DNA of 64,000 bases from Streptomyces sp. PTY087I2 (GCF_001687325.1 NZ_LZRD01000009.1:62001-126000), one strand, 5' to 3'. Shown: positions 19,338 to 27,905, counted from the first letter of the stretch. A program made the numbers and translations. Notes: generated from the sequence alone by a model not told the origin.

Positions 19338-19790
19338 ATGAGTGATCTCGAAATACGCCGTGCCGTACCGGACGACCTGCCCGCGATTGTGGCGATGCTC
19401 GCCGACGACCCTCTGGGCGCGCAGCGCGAATCGCCGGACGATCTCACCCCGTACCAGGAGGCGCTCCAGCGGCTGGCCGACGACCCGAACCAGCACGTGA
19501 TCGTCGCCGTTCGCGAGGACCGGGTCGTCGGCACCCTCCAGCTGACCATCGTCCCGGGGCTGTCCCGCCGGGGCTCGACACGCTCGATCATCGAGGGCGT
19601 CCGCATCCACGGCGACGAGCGCGGCAGCGGCCTCGGCACCCAGCTCATCCAGTGGGCGGTGGACGAATCCCGCCGCCAGAACTGCCAGTTGGTGCAGCTG
19701 ACCTCGGATGTCACCCGCGAGGACGCGCACCGCTTCTACGAGCGGCTCGGCTTCACGGCCAGCCATGTGGGCTTCAAGCTGGCGCTCTGA
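19338..19790 (+). CDS. GNAT-family N-acetyltransferase
   Basis: 150 residues, a single GNAT domain. The acetyl-CoA loop is HGDERGSGLGTQLIQWAV, followed by VQLTSDVTREDAHRFYERLGF, which is strongly reminiscent of aminoglycoside/phosphinothricin-like and general small-molecule acetyltransferases. Substrate not assignable. ATG 19338 has AGGA 10 bases upstream; ATG 19329 would add three residues. Convergent with the next gene, with a parS palindrome between. Confidence 0.85.
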   Translation: MSDLEIRRAVPDDLPAIVAMLADDPLGAQRESPDDLTPYQEALQRLADDPNQHVIVAVREDRVVGTLQLTIVPGLSRRGSTRSIIEGVRIHGDERGSGLGTQLIQWAVDESRRQNCQLVQLTSDVTREDAHRFYERLGFTASHVGFKLAL

Positions 19791-19794
19791 CCGA

Positions 19795-19838
19795 CAGGGA
19801 ACGGGGTGTGTTTCACGTGAAACACACCCCGTTCCCTG
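19795..19838. terminator. 44-bp perfect palindrome with central parS, bidirectional terminator
   Basis: Perfect 22-bp arms, centre between 19816 and 19817. It sits between convergent genes ending at 19790 and 19863, so its RNA would form a strong stem in either direction. Confidence 0.85.
19810..19823. promoter_or_regulatory. parS 2
   Basis: Exact GTTTCACGTGAAAC at the centre of the 44-bp palindrome. Confidence 0.95.
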
Positions 19839-19862
19839 CGTCCTGCGCCCCGGGTCCGGAGC

Positions 19863-21239
19863 TCAGCCGCCGAGCCCGCGCCAGCCCTCCGCGTCCACGC
19901 CGCCGGGCACGGTCGCCCCCGCCTCGTACGGCTCACGCGTGAAGACGAACGAGCCGAGGTCGAGGTGGTCCACCGAGCCGTCGTCCTTGCGTACGACGCG
20001 CAGGGTCTCCCCCGCGTAGTAGTCGTTCTGGCCCGTCCAGGTGCCGTCCGGCCGGTACGTGAAGGCCGCTCCGCGCCCCTTGCCGCCGAGCGGCGTCAGC
20101 TGGAGGCCCCGGTCCCCGGTGAGGCTCAGCGTGAACGTGCTGGTGCCCCAGTGCCAGACACCGGTCAGCGCGAGCAGCTCGTCGTCCACCTCGGGCAGCG
20201 GACGCCAGGGCTCCGGGATCCGCGGCTCGGCCTCGACGACGATGCCGAGGAGTTCGGCGGCCACCGTCGCGGCGGGCAGCCCGGAGGTGACATTGGCGAG
20301 GGCGACCGCCGCCACGTCCTCCTCCTCGCACACCCAGAGGCCGGCGACGAATCCGGGAAGCGATCCCGAGTGCCCGAAGAGCACGCGCCCTTCGCCCCCG
20401 ACGATCTGGAGCCCGAGACCGTAACCGCTGCCGCCCTTCTCCACCGGTACGGCGGGCGTCCGCATCTCCCGTGCGGAGGAGGCCGACAGGACCCGGTCGT
20501 CGCCCTCGGTCAGGAAAGCGGCGAACCGCAGCAGATCCTCCGCGGTGGACCAGAGCTGCCCGGCGGGCGCCATGATCCCGAGGTCCTCGGCGGGCTCGCT
20601 GAGCATGACGTCGGCCCAGGGGTGGACGGCCCAGCCGCCCGCGTGCGGCGCCACGGGCGCCCTCGTCGTACGGCGCATGCCCAGCGGTTCCAGGATCTCG
20701 CGGCGCAACGCCTCTTCCCAGGAGACACCGCGGACCGCTTCCACCAGCGAACCGAGCAGGGTGTAACCCGGGTTGGAGTAGTGGTGGCGACGCCCGGCCG
20801 GATGCATCTGCGGCCGTTCCCCCAGCACATCGGCGATCTCCGGCCGCAGCCCGCCGGGCGTCCGCTCCCACCAGGGGGCCGGAGTCTCGGCACCCAACCC
20901 CGCGCTGTGGCACAGCAGCTGAAAGACGGTCACCCCACCCACTCCCGTACCGGGGAGGTGCTTCTCCAGAGGGTCGTCCAGATCGATCAGGCCCTCGTCC
21001 CGCAGCCGCAGAACCAGAACGGCCGTGAACGTCTTGGTGATCGAGCCGATCCGGTACTGCGTATCGCCGTCGGGAGCATGCCCGTCGACACACGTACGCG
21101 CCCCGCTCCAGGCCGTACGCCCCTGCCGTCTCACTGCGGCCACGAGAGACGGCGCACGCCCGTCCCGTTGCGCGACGGCGATGCGGTGCAGCAGGGCGCG
21201 CCGGGTACTGGGAAGCAGGTCTTCACCGAGAGAAGTCAT
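19863..21239 (-). CDS. serine hydrolase, beta-lactamase/D-alanyl-D-alanine carboxypeptidase-like
   Basis: 458 residues of the class C beta-lactamase fold. Catalytic S66 and K69 are in GSITKT, the tyrosine motif is YSN (154-156), and HSG occurs in FGHSGSLPGF. A C-terminal beta-barrel-like domain (about 370-440, WHWGTSTFTLSL...) follows. No signal peptide is seen, which argues for a cytoplasmic esterase or peptidase rather than an antibiotic resistance enzyme. ATG 21239. First of a run of four hydrolases. Confidence 0.85.
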   Translation of the reverse strand: MTSLGEDLLPSTRRALLHRIAVAQRDGRAPSLVAAVRRQGRTAWSGARTCVDGHAPDGDTQYRIGSITKTFTAVLVLRLRDEGLIDLDDPLEKHLPGTGVGGVTVFQLLCHSAGLGAETPAPWWERTPGGLRPEIADVLGERPQMHPAGRRHHYSNPGYTLLGSLVEAVRGVSWEEALRREILEPLGMRRTTRAPVAPHAGGWAVHPWADVMLSEPAEDLGIMAPAGQLWSTAEDLLRFAAFLTEGDDRVLSASSAREMRTPAVPVEKGGSGYGLGLQIVGGEGRVLFGHSGSLPGFVAGLWVCEEEDVAAVALANVTSGLPAATVAAELLGIVVEAEPRIPEPWRPLPEVDDELLALTGVWHWGTSTFTLSLTGDRGLQLTPLGGKGRGAAFTYRPDGTWTGQNDYYAGETLRVVRKDDGSVDHLDLGSFVFTREPYEAGATVPGGVDAEGWRGLGG

Positions 21240-21303
21240 GGTCCAACCCTTATCCGACCGGCCGCTCCTTGACGAACCCATTTCCGGGAAAGCCTCGGCG
21301 CGC

Positions 21304-22089
21304 TCACAGCGAGTCGAGGAATCCCCGGACAGCACCGGCGAATTCCCCCGGCACGGTGTCGTGCACGGTGTGCCCGGCGGGAAGCTCGACCAGGCTGGTA
21401 CGAGCACGCCGTGCGGCCATTTTCCTCGCATGCTCGGCGTGCAGAACCGTGCTGCGGCTGCCGCGGACGAGCAGGGCCGGGCAGTCCGCGCCCAGCCAGT
21501 CGTCCCAGTGGTCTCCGTTGAGGAGCTGCTGCGAGGCGTTCATGTCCTGCGGGTCGAAGGCCAGGCCCCAACCGTCCGGATACTCGCGCACGGCGTCCAC
21601 GAGGTAGGCGGCCGACGTGCCGAGCCCGTCCAGCAGCCCGGACCGTGTCGAGGCACGGTGCGGCCAGGACAGGGCGAAGGACAGATCGTCGTCGACCTCG
21701 GCCCCGATGTCCTCGACGATCAGCGCGTCCACCAGCCCGGTCCGCCGGGCAGCGAGCTGGTAGGCGTTGACACCGCCGAGGGAGTGCCCGAGCACGACCG
21801 CGCCACGGATTCCCAGATGCTCCAGCACGGCGGCGGCATCCTCGACGTAACCGGACCGGGAGTAGTCGGCGGAACGGTCGGAACGACCGTGGCCACGCTG
21901 GTCGAGGGCGATCACCCGCCAGGAGTCGCCCAGTTCACCGGCGAGGCGCGTGAACGTGCACCCCTCCCCGAAGTGCCCGTGCAGGGCCAGCAGAGGACGC
22001 CCCGGGCCGCCGAAGTCGAGGAAGGAGAGCCGCCGCCCGGCCAGGTTCAGGGCGCCACGCTCGGGCTCGGGTGGTGTCAGCGGGGTCAT
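21304..22089 (-). CDS. alpha/beta hydrolase
   Basis: 261 residues. Nucleophile S103 lies in GHSLGG; the oxyanion region is ALHGHFGEG (35-43), DQRGHGRSD is conserved, and the catalytic histidine is in AGHTVHD near the C terminus. This is the epoxide hydrolase/haloperoxidase-like branch; substrate unknown. ATG 22089. The gene lies upstream of the serine hydrolase on the same strand, 64 bp apart, so they may be co-transcribed. Divergent from the dienelactone-hydrolase-like gene. Confidence 0.85.
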   Translation of the reverse strand: MTPLTPPEPERGALNLAGRRLSFLDFGGPGRPLLALHGHFGEGCTFTRLAGELGDSWRVIALDQRGHGRSDRSADYSRSGYVEDAAAVLEHLGIRGAVVLGHSLGGVNAYQLAARRTGLVDALIVEDIGAEVDDDLSFALSWPHRASTRSGLLDGLGTSAAYLVDAVREYPDGWGLAFDPQDMNASQQLLNGDHWDDWLGADCPALLVRGSRSTVLHAEHARKMAARRARTSLVELPAGHTVHDTVPGEFAGAVRGFLDSL

Positions 22090-22217
22090 GACCGCCAGTA
22101 TGGGCCGTACGAGGCCGTGCTCGGCCAACTCATCCGGCACGCACCTTTGTTGAACACACCGAACCCGTCGCTCCGGCGGACGCCGGAGCGCGACGAACTC
22201 CGTAAGGAAGATCCGCC

Positions 22218-22952
22218 ATTCCCACCAAGACCGTGCAGATCCCCACCGCGGACGGCCTGGCCGACGCCTTCGCCGCCCACCCCGATCACGGCGAGCGGCA
22301 TCCCGGGGTGCTGATGTACCCGGACGCCTTCGGTATCCGGCCCACCATCCGGGACATGGCTCGCGAACTGGCCGGGCACGGGTACTACGTGCTCGTCCCC
22401 AACTTCTTCTATCGGGAAGGGCCCACACCGGTCATCGACCTCCCTGAACACATCGGAGAAGCGGACCGGTCCGCGCTCATCGCCCGGCTGATGCCCCTGA
22501 TCAAGGGCCTCACCCCCGAACTCGTCCTGAGCGACGCCGACGCCTACCTGGGCTTTCTCGCGGACCAGCCCGAGGTCGGCGCCGGACCGGTCGCGGTGAC
22601 GGGCTACTGCATCGGCGGCCCCCTGGCGACCCGCACCGCCGCGGCCCACCCCGATCAGGTGGCCGCCCTCGCCGCGTTCCACGCTCCTGTCGCCGCCGAC
22701 GGGCCCGAGAGCCTGCTCCGTATCGGCGCCGACATCCACTTCGGCCATGCCGCGACGGACATCACCCCCGAGGCACTCGGCGAACTCAACCGGTCCCTGG
22801 ACGCCGCGGGGGTCGATTACACCTCGGAGATCTACCCCGGCACCGTCCACGGCTTCACCATGTCGGACACCGACGCCTTCGACCCGGCCGGCCTGCGGCT
22901 CCACTGGGACCGCCTGCTCCCGCTCCTCGCCCGCGCCCTCGCGAAGGGCTGA
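22218..22952 (+). CDS. dienelactone-hydrolase-family protein, possible ATT start
   Basis: About 244 residues if read from ATT 22218, 239 from GTG 22233. The nucleophile elbow GYCIGG has cysteine as expected for dienelactone hydrolases, and a catalytic histidine is in VHGFT. The family opens cyclic enol lactones in aromatic breakdown, though many members act on other esters. AAGGAAG at 22204-22210 is 7 bases before the in-frame ATT, but 22 bases before the GTG, so the ribosome site favours the non-standard ATT start. Confidence 0.78.
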   Translation: MPTKTVQIPTADGLADAFAAHPDHGERHPGVLMYPDAFGIRPTIRDMARELAGHGYYVLVPNFFYREGPTPVIDLPEHIGEADRSALIARLMPLIKGLTPELVLSDADAYLGFLADQPEVGAGPVAVTGYCIGGPLATRTAAAHPDQVAALAAFHAPVAADGPESLLRIGADIHFGHAATDITPEALGELNRSLDAAGVDYTSEIYPGTVHGFTMSDTDAFDPAGLRLHWDRLLPLLARALAKG

Positions 22953-22983
22953 GCCGCAGCAACGGAGTCGACCAACGCGCGAT

Positions 22984-23826
22984 TCAGATCGAGGCTTTGA
23001 GGGCCTTCCCCAGGGCCTCGCCGAACTCCGCCGGGTGCGTGGTCAGTCCGATGTGCCCGCCGGGGAAGTGCTGGAGCTCCGTGCCGAGGCGCTCGGCCAG
23101 ACAGGCCGCCGAGCGGTAGGGCAGCTCACCGCGTGAGTCCTGGCCGCCGGCGATCACGAGCCGGTCCGAAAGCCCCTCCAGCCGGCGGATGTCCGGCGCG
23201 TAGGACATGAAGCCGGGCACGATCCGCCCGACGAAGTACGGCAGGTCGGCCATCGTCTGCTCGGCGCGTGCCGCCGCTCGGGGTGGAAGCTGGGGTTCGG
23301 CCCTCGGCTCGGTGGTGTCGCCGTCCTTCTTGAGGCCCGCGGCGAACACGGCCATCGCCGGCATGAGCCCCTGGGTGCGGAACGTGTCCCGCACGCGTGC
23401 GATGAGTGCGCGATGTTCCGCCGCGTCCGGCAGGACCTCCACCACCGGCGGCTCGTGCGCCACCACGCGTGCGACGCGTTCGGGATGGGCGGTGAGCAGG
23501 TGCACGGCAACGATCGCGCCCGAACTCGCGCCGAATACCCGGGCGGGTTCGCCGGGCGCCAGCAGTTCCAGTATCCGGAACGCGTCATCGGCGTGCTCGA
23601 CCACGTGCTGCTCGGCATCGGGGTCGTCCAGCGTGCTGCGGGACATGCCGCGCGGGTCGTAGGTCGCGACGGTGTATTCGGCGGCCAGGTCGTCGGCGAT
23701 GGCATCGAAGGAGGCCGCGCCGCCCGTCCCTCCGGGCATCAGCAGCAGGAGCGGTCCCTGGCCGCGCACTTCGTAGTGCAAGGTCGCGCCGTCCGTCCGC
23801 AGGCTGCCGATGGTCGGATCAGTCAT
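22984..23826 (-). CDS. alpha/beta hydrolase coupled to a TetR gene
   Basis: 280 residues. The nucleophile is in FGASSGAIV (GxSxG), the oxyanion strand is LLLLMPGGTGG, YDPRGMSRS is conserved, and the histidine is in PGGHIGLTTHP. Substrate unknown. ATG 23826 follows GGAGGAGACTTCTC. Its start overlaps the end of the upstream TetR gene by 8 bp, so the two are translationally coupled and the hydrolase is likely under TetR autoregulation. Confidence 0.87.
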   Translation of the reverse strand: MTDPTIGSLRTDGATLHYEVRGQGPLLLLMPGGTGGAASFDAIADDLAAEYTVATYDPRGMSRSTLDDPDAEQHVVEHADDAFRILELLAPGEPARVFGASSGAIVAVHLLTAHPERVARVVAHEPPVVEVLPDAAEHRALIARVRDTFRTQGLMPAMAVFAAGLKKDGDTTEPRAEPQLPPRAAARAEQTMADLPYFVGRIVPGFMSYAPDIRRLEGLSDRLVIAGGQDSRGELPYRSAACLAERLGTELQHFPGGHIGLTTHPAEFGEALGKALKASI

Positions 23827-24415
23827 GAGAAGTCTCCTCCTGGGATGGGGGCCAGTGCTCCAGGAGGGTGTGCAGAGCATCGAGGGAACGGGCCCAGGAC
23901 TGCTGCGGCGCACGCGCGTGCGCGAACCCGCCCATGGCCTCCAGGGCGACGAACCCGTGGAATGTGCTGCGCAGCAGCCGGACCGCGTCGGTCAGGTCGG
24001 GCTCGGCCAGCCCGTAGCCGCGCAGCATGCCGTAGGTCAGCTCGACCGCGCGCCGCGGTCCGGGCGCCTTCGCGGTCAGCTCGGGGTCGATCCGGATCGG
24101 TGCCTGCGTCGCCGCGTAGCGGCCCGGATGCTGGTGGGCGTACTCCCGCCAGGCGTTCGCGTAGGCCACCAGGGCGTCTCTTCCCGACCGGCCGGCGGTC
24201 GCCTCCGCGATACGGATGGTCTTCTCGTCCGCCGCCAGCAGCGCGATCCGGCCGCGCAGATCCTCCAGGCTCCGGACGTGCGTGTAGAGGCTCGCGTCCT
24301 TCACGCCCAGCCGCCGCGCCACGCGCGACATGGTCACCTGGTCGAGCCCGGCCTCATCCGCCAGCTCCGCGCCCGCGATCGTCACCCGCTCCGCTGTCAG
24401 CCCGGCCCGGACCAT
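23819..24415 (-). CDS. TetR-family transcriptional regulator
   Basis: 198 residues. The helix-turn-helix is ADEAGLDQVTMSRVARRLGVKDASLYTHVRSLEDL (about 18-52, in two blocks), followed by an all-helical ligand domain of the WHG/TetR_C type (TFHGFVALEAMGGF). It is first in a two-gene operon with an alpha/beta hydrolase. Nested inverted repeats just upstream (24438-24459) are the likely operator, indicating autoregulation. ATG 24415. Confidence 0.88.
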   Translation of the reverse strand: MVRAGLTAERVTIAGAELADEAGLDQVTMSRVARRLGVKDASLYTHVRSLEDLRGRIALLAADEKTIRIAEATAGRSGRDALVAYANAWREYAHQHPGRYAATQAPIRIDPELTAKAPGPRRAVELTYGMLRGYGLAEPDLTDAVRLLRSTFHGFVALEAMGGFAHARAPQQSWARSLDALHTLLEHWPPSQEETSHD

Positions 24416-24437
24416 GCACCCTCCTAGAATCCTTGAG

Positions 24438-24459
24438 ACCCTAGTTTTAATCTAGGGGT
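24438..24459. promoter_or_regulatory. candidate TetR operator
   Basis: ACCCTAG (24438-24444) and CTAGGGG (24452-24458) are inverted around an AT-rich centre, with an outer pair CCTAG (24423-24427) / CTAGG (24461-24465). Located 23-44 bp before the TetR start, a typical autorepression position. Confidence 0.6.
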
Positions 24460-24549
24460 CCTAGGCAGGCAATCGAGATACGGCCCCAACAGGTCGTGGC
24501 CACGGCCGCATACGCACGAGCGACCGTCACGACCTGCGCGTCTTCAGCG

Positions 24550-26025
24550 TCAGGTCTGCGCCATGTCCACGAAGCGGGAGTAGTGGCCCTGGAAGGCCAC
24601 CGTGATCGTCGCCGTCGGGCCGTTACGGTGCTTGCCGACGATGATGTCGGCCTCGCCCGCGCGCGGTGACTCCTTCTCGTACGCGTCCTCGCGGTGGAGC
24701 AGGATGACCATGTCGGCGTCCTGCTCGATGGAGCCGGACTCACGCAGGTCGGAGACCATCGGCTTCTTGTCCGTACGCTGCTCGGGGCCACGGTTCAGCT
24801 GCGAGAGCGCGATCACCGGAACCTCCAGCTCCTTCGCCAGCAGCTTCAGGTTTCGCGACATGTCCGAAACCTCCTGCTGACGGCTCTCGGACCGCTTCGA
24901 CCCGCCGGCCTGCATCAGCTGCAAATAGTCGATGATCACGAGCTTGATGTCGTTGCGCTGCTTGAGGCGACGGCACTTCGCACGGATCTCCATCATCGAC
25001 AGGTTGGGGGAGTCGTCGATGTAGAGCGGAGCGGCCGATACCTCGGGCATCCGGCGCGCGAGCCGCGTCCAGTCCTCGTCCGTCATCGTGCCGGACCGCA
25101 TGTGGTGCAGGGCTACCCGCGCCTCGGCCGACAGCAGACGCATCGCGATCTCGTTGCGCCCCATTTCGAGGGAGAAGATGACGCTGGGCAGGTTGTTCTT
25201 GATCGACGCGGCGCGCGCGAAGTCCAGCGCGAGCGTGGACTTGCCCATCGCGGGGCGGGCCGCGATGACGATCATCTGGCCGGGGTGCATGCCGTTCGTC
25301 AGGGCGTCGAGGTCCGTGAAACCCGTCGGCACACCGGTCATCTCGCCGCTGCGCGAGCCGATGGCCTCGATCTCGTCGAGCGCGCCCTCCATGATGTCGC
25401 CGAGGGGGAGGTAGTCCTCGCTGGTGCGCTGCTCGGTGACCGCGTAGATCTCGGCCTGCGCGGAGTTGACGATCTCGTCGACGTCCCCGTCCGCCGCGTA
25501 TCCCATCTGCGTGATCTTCGTGCCTGCCTCGACCAGCCGCCGCAGCACCGCCCGCTCATGGACGATCTCGGCGTAGTACGAGGCGTTGGCCGCGGTGGGC
25601 ACGGACTGCACCAGGGTGTGCAGATACGGCGCTCCGCCGACCTTGGTGATCTCTCCGCGCTTCACCAGCTCGGCGGCGACCGTGATCGGGTCGGCCGGCT
25701 CGCCCTTGGCGTAGAGGTCGAGGATCGCCGTGAAGACGGTCTCGTGGGCGGGGCGGTAGAAGTCGTGGCCCTTGATGACCTCGACGACCTCGGCGATCGC
25801 GTCCTTGGACAGCAGCATGCCGCCGAGGACCGACTGCTCGGCGTCGACGTCCTGGGGCGGGACCCGTTCGAAGCTGGGGGCACCGCTGTCCCAGGCCTCG
25901 TCCGAGCCCCGGTCGTGGCGGTCCTCGCGCCCCTTGCGGTCCCCACGGCGCTGGCGGGAGACAGGCAGACGGTCCCCGGGACCGGTCTCGGTCCAGGGGT
26001 CGTCCAAAGGCTCGGGAATGCTCAC
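24550..26025 (-). CDS. dnaB: replicative DNA helicase DnaB
   Basis: 491-residue hexameric helicase that unwinds DNA ahead of the fork. N-terminal domain SFERVPPQDVDAEQSVLGGML through about residue 170, then a RecA-like domain with Walker A ARPAMGKSTLALDFA, Walker B VIIDYLQLM and the DnaB signature SQLNRGPEQRTDKKP. No intein is present. The first 50 residues are a charged extension. GTG 26025 follows GGAGGAGG and is preferred to the upstream ATG. Its 5' region contains several DnaA-box-like 9-mers. Confidence 0.97.
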   Translation of the reverse strand: MSIPEPLDDPWTETGPGDRLPVSRQRRGDRKGREDRHDRGSDEAWDSGAPSFERVPPQDVDAEQSVLGGMLLSKDAIAEVVEVIKGHDFYRPAHETVFTAILDLYAKGEPADPITVAAELVKRGEITKVGGAPYLHTLVQSVPTAANASYYAEIVHERAVLRRLVEAGTKITQMGYAADGDVDEIVNSAQAEIYAVTEQRTSEDYLPLGDIMEGALDEIEAIGSRSGEMTGVPTGFTDLDALTNGMHPGQMIVIAARPAMGKSTLALDFARAASIKNNLPSVIFSLEMGRNEIAMRLLSAEARVALHHMRSGTMTDEDWTRLARRMPEVSAAPLYIDDSPNLSMMEIRAKCRRLKQRNDIKLVIIDYLQLMQAGGSKRSESRQQEVSDMSRNLKLLAKELEVPVIALSQLNRGPEQRTDKKPMVSDLRESGSIEQDADMVILLHREDAYEKESPRAGEADIIVGKHRNGPTATITVAFQGHYSRFVDMAQT

Positions 26026-26206
26026 CGGGCCGCCTCCTCCCGTCCGCATCGCGGACCTAGCCGTGCCACTCTTTCTTACGGCACGGCACCGACAAACAGG
26101 TCGCCCGACTCCACTTCCGGCGCGTCTGGTTCGGAGGATTCCGGTGCCGGAACGGAGTGCGGGCGCCGCACCACGGTAGGCCCCTCCGCACCGTCAGCCA
26201 ATCTGG

Positions 26207-26295
26207 TTATCCACAGGGCATGTGGACGACGGACCAGATGCTGTGGAGAACCCTGCCGATCCTGTGCACGGACCGGGGGACAGCACTGTGGACAA
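26207..26295. promoter_or_regulatory. cluster of four DnaA-box-like sites upstream of dnaB
   Basis: Two exact boxes (TTATCCACA, the E. coli-type consensus, and TGTGGACAA, reverse of the Streptomyces consensus TTGTCCACA) and two one-mismatch boxes within 89 bp. About 36 kb from oriC. Confidence 0.6.
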
Positions 26296-26446
26296 ACTCA
26301 TAGCGCCACTACCGCAACCACCCTGACCTGCATGTTCTCCGTCCACTGACTGTGGGGGAGAAAAACTTCCGCGCTCATTTCAAGATCACCGCAAACGACG
26401 CGAGGGGGTTGGCCCCAGCCGGGCGCCAGTAAGGACCACTCAGCAA

Positions 26447-26476
26447 TTGCATCTCTTACCTGTGGAAGATTAGATT
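26447..26476 (+). promoter_or_regulatory. sigma70-type promoter of the MATE gene
   Basis: TTGCAT (26447-26452), 18-base spacer, TAGATT (26471-26476), 6 bases before the ATG at 26483. Transcription would begin at or near the A of ATG, giving a leaderless mRNA; no ribosome site is present. Confidence 0.6.
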
Positions 26477-26482
26477 GACCCC

Positions 26483-27820
26483 ATGACCCAGGCCTCCGCG
26501 ACCCCGAAGACCGGCCGCCGACGACACGACCGCGAGATCATCGCCCTTGCCGTCCCGGCGTTCGGCGCACTCGTCGCCGAGCCCCTGTTCGTGATGGTCG
26601 ACAGCGCCGTCGTCGGCCACCTCGGCACCCCGCAGCTGGCCGGCCTCGGCATCGCCGCAGCCCTCCTGATGACGGCCGTGAGCATCTTCGTCTTCCTCGC
26701 CTACGCGACCACGGCGGCCGTCGCCCGCCGCGTGGGGGCGGGCGATCTGCCCGCCGCCATCCGTCAGGGCATGGACGGCATCTGGCTCGCCCTTCTGCTC
26801 GGAGCCGCCGTCGTCGCCCTCGCGATGCCGACGGCCCCCTGGCTCGTCGACGTCTTCGGCGCCTCCGACACCGCGGCCCCGTACGCCATCACGTATCTGA
26901 GGATCTCCATCCTCGGCATCCCGGCCATGCTCGTCGTGCTCGCCGCCACCGGCGTACTGCGCGGCCTCCAGGACACCCGCACCCCGCTGTACGTCGCCGT
27001 CGGCGGCTTCTCGGCGAACGCCGTCCTCAACGTGACCCTCGTCTACGGCGCCGGGCTCGGCATCGCCGGATCCGCGTGGGGAACGGTGATCGCCCAGGCA
27101 GGCATGGCCGCCGCCTATCTCGTCGTGGTGATCCGCGGCGCACGCAGGCACGGCGCGTCCCTGCGCCCCGACGCGGCCGGGATCAGGGCCAGCGCGCGGG
27201 CCGGCGTACCCCTGCTGATCCGGACCCTGTCCCTGCGCGCCGTCCTGATGATCGCCACCGCCGTCGCCGCCCGCCTCGGGGACGTCGACATCGCCGCGCA
27301 CCAGATCATCCTCTCCCTCTGGAGCCTCACCGCTTTCGCGCTCGACGCCATCGCCATCGCGGGTCAGGCGATCATCGGCCGGTACCTCGGGGCGGACGAC
27401 GAGAAGGGCGCGCGCGAGGCCTGCCGTCGCATGGTCGAGTGGGGTATCGGCTGCGGCATCGTGCTCGGCGTCCTCATTGTGCTCGCCCGGCCCCTGTTCA
27501 TCCCGCTCTTCACGAGCGACCCCTCCGTGAAGGACACCCTGCTTCCCGCGCTCCTGGTCGTGGCGGTCTCCCAGCCGATCGCCGGCGTGGTCTTCGTCCT
27601 GGACGGCGTCCTGATGGGAGCCGGTGACGGGCGCTATCTGGCCTGGGCGATGCTGGTGACGCTCGCCGTCTTCGCTCCCGTCGCGCTCCTGGTGCCCTCA
27701 CTCGGCGGCGGGCTCACCGCGCTCTGGTGGGCGATGACACTGATGATGACCGTCCGCCTGATCACGCTCTGGCTGCGGACCCGGTCGGGCCGATGGGTCG
27801 TGACCGGGGCTACACGCTGA
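26483..27820 (+). CDS. MATE-family efflux transporter (DinF-like)
   Basis: 445 residues with twelve hydrophobic segments. Family motifs include LAVPAFGALVAEPLFVMVDSAVVGHLG at the N terminus, RGLQDTRTPLY, and AHQIILSLWSLTAF in the second half. It exports cationic or aromatic compounds by Na+ or H+ antiport; substrate unknown. DinF in other bacteria is SOS-linked to lexA, but nothing here suggests that. Appears leaderless. Convergent with the ribosomal-protein operon. Confidence 0.92.
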   Translation: MTQASATPKTGRRRHDREIIALAVPAFGALVAEPLFVMVDSAVVGHLGTPQLAGLGIAAALLMTAVSIFVFLAYATTAAVARRVGAGDLPAAIRQGMDGIWLALLLGAAVVALAMPTAPWLVDVFGASDTAAPYAITYLRISILGIPAMLVVLAATGVLRGLQDTRTPLYVAVGGFSANAVLNVTLVYGAGLGIAGSAWGTVIAQAGMAAAYLVVVIRGARRHGASLRPDAAGIRASARAGVPLLIRTLSLRAVLMIATAVAARLGDVDIAAHQIILSLWSLTAFALDAIAIAGQAIIGRYLGADDEKGAREACRRMVEWGIGCGIVLGVLIVLARPLFIPLFTSDPSVKDTLLPALLVVAVSQPIAGVVFVLDGVLMGAGDGRYLAWAMLVTLAVFAPVALLVPSLGGGLTALWWAMTLMMTVRLITLWLRTRSGRWVVTGATR

Positions 27821-27844
27821 TCAGCCCGATCCGCCGTCTGTCCC

Positions 27845-27876
27845 GAGGGGGCTGTTTCACGTGAAACAGCCCCCTC
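27845..27876. terminator. 32-bp perfect palindrome with central parS, terminator
   Basis: Perfect 16-bp arms, 24 bp after the MATE stop codon, with parS at its centre. Serves as a likely terminator for the MATE gene. Confidence 0.8.
27854..27867. promoter_or_regulatory. parS 3
   Basis: Exact GTTTCACGTGAAAC at the centre of a 32-bp palindrome, between convergent genes. Confidence 0.95.
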
Positions 27877-27891
27877 CTTGAACAGCCCCTC

Positions 27892-27905
27892 GTTTCACGT
27901 GAAAC
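27892..27905. promoter_or_regulatory. parS 4
   Basis: Exact GTTTCACGTGAAAC, 38 bp from parS 3 centre to centre, without an extended palindrome. Confidence 0.95.

Larger units (their letters stand above)
26026..26482. other. dnaB-MATE intergenic region with DnaA-box cluster
   Basis: 457 bp with no credible gene. It holds TTATCCACA (26207-26215), TGTGGACGA (26221-26229), TGTGGAGAA (26242-26250) and an exact TGTGGACAA (26287-26295), then the promoter of the MATE gene. The divergent dnaB promoter must also lie here. Confidence 0.7.

Noticed and set aside
19863..21239. Antibiotic-resistance beta-lactamase
   Set aside because: SxxK/YxN/HSG fold is present, but there is no signal peptide and the domain arrangement matches general esterase/peptidase-like serine hydrolases.
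24490..24536. Inverted repeat CAGGTCGTG / CACGACCTG after dnaB
   Set aside because: Only 9-bp arms around a 29-base loop; too weak to call a terminator, though it may contribute to one.
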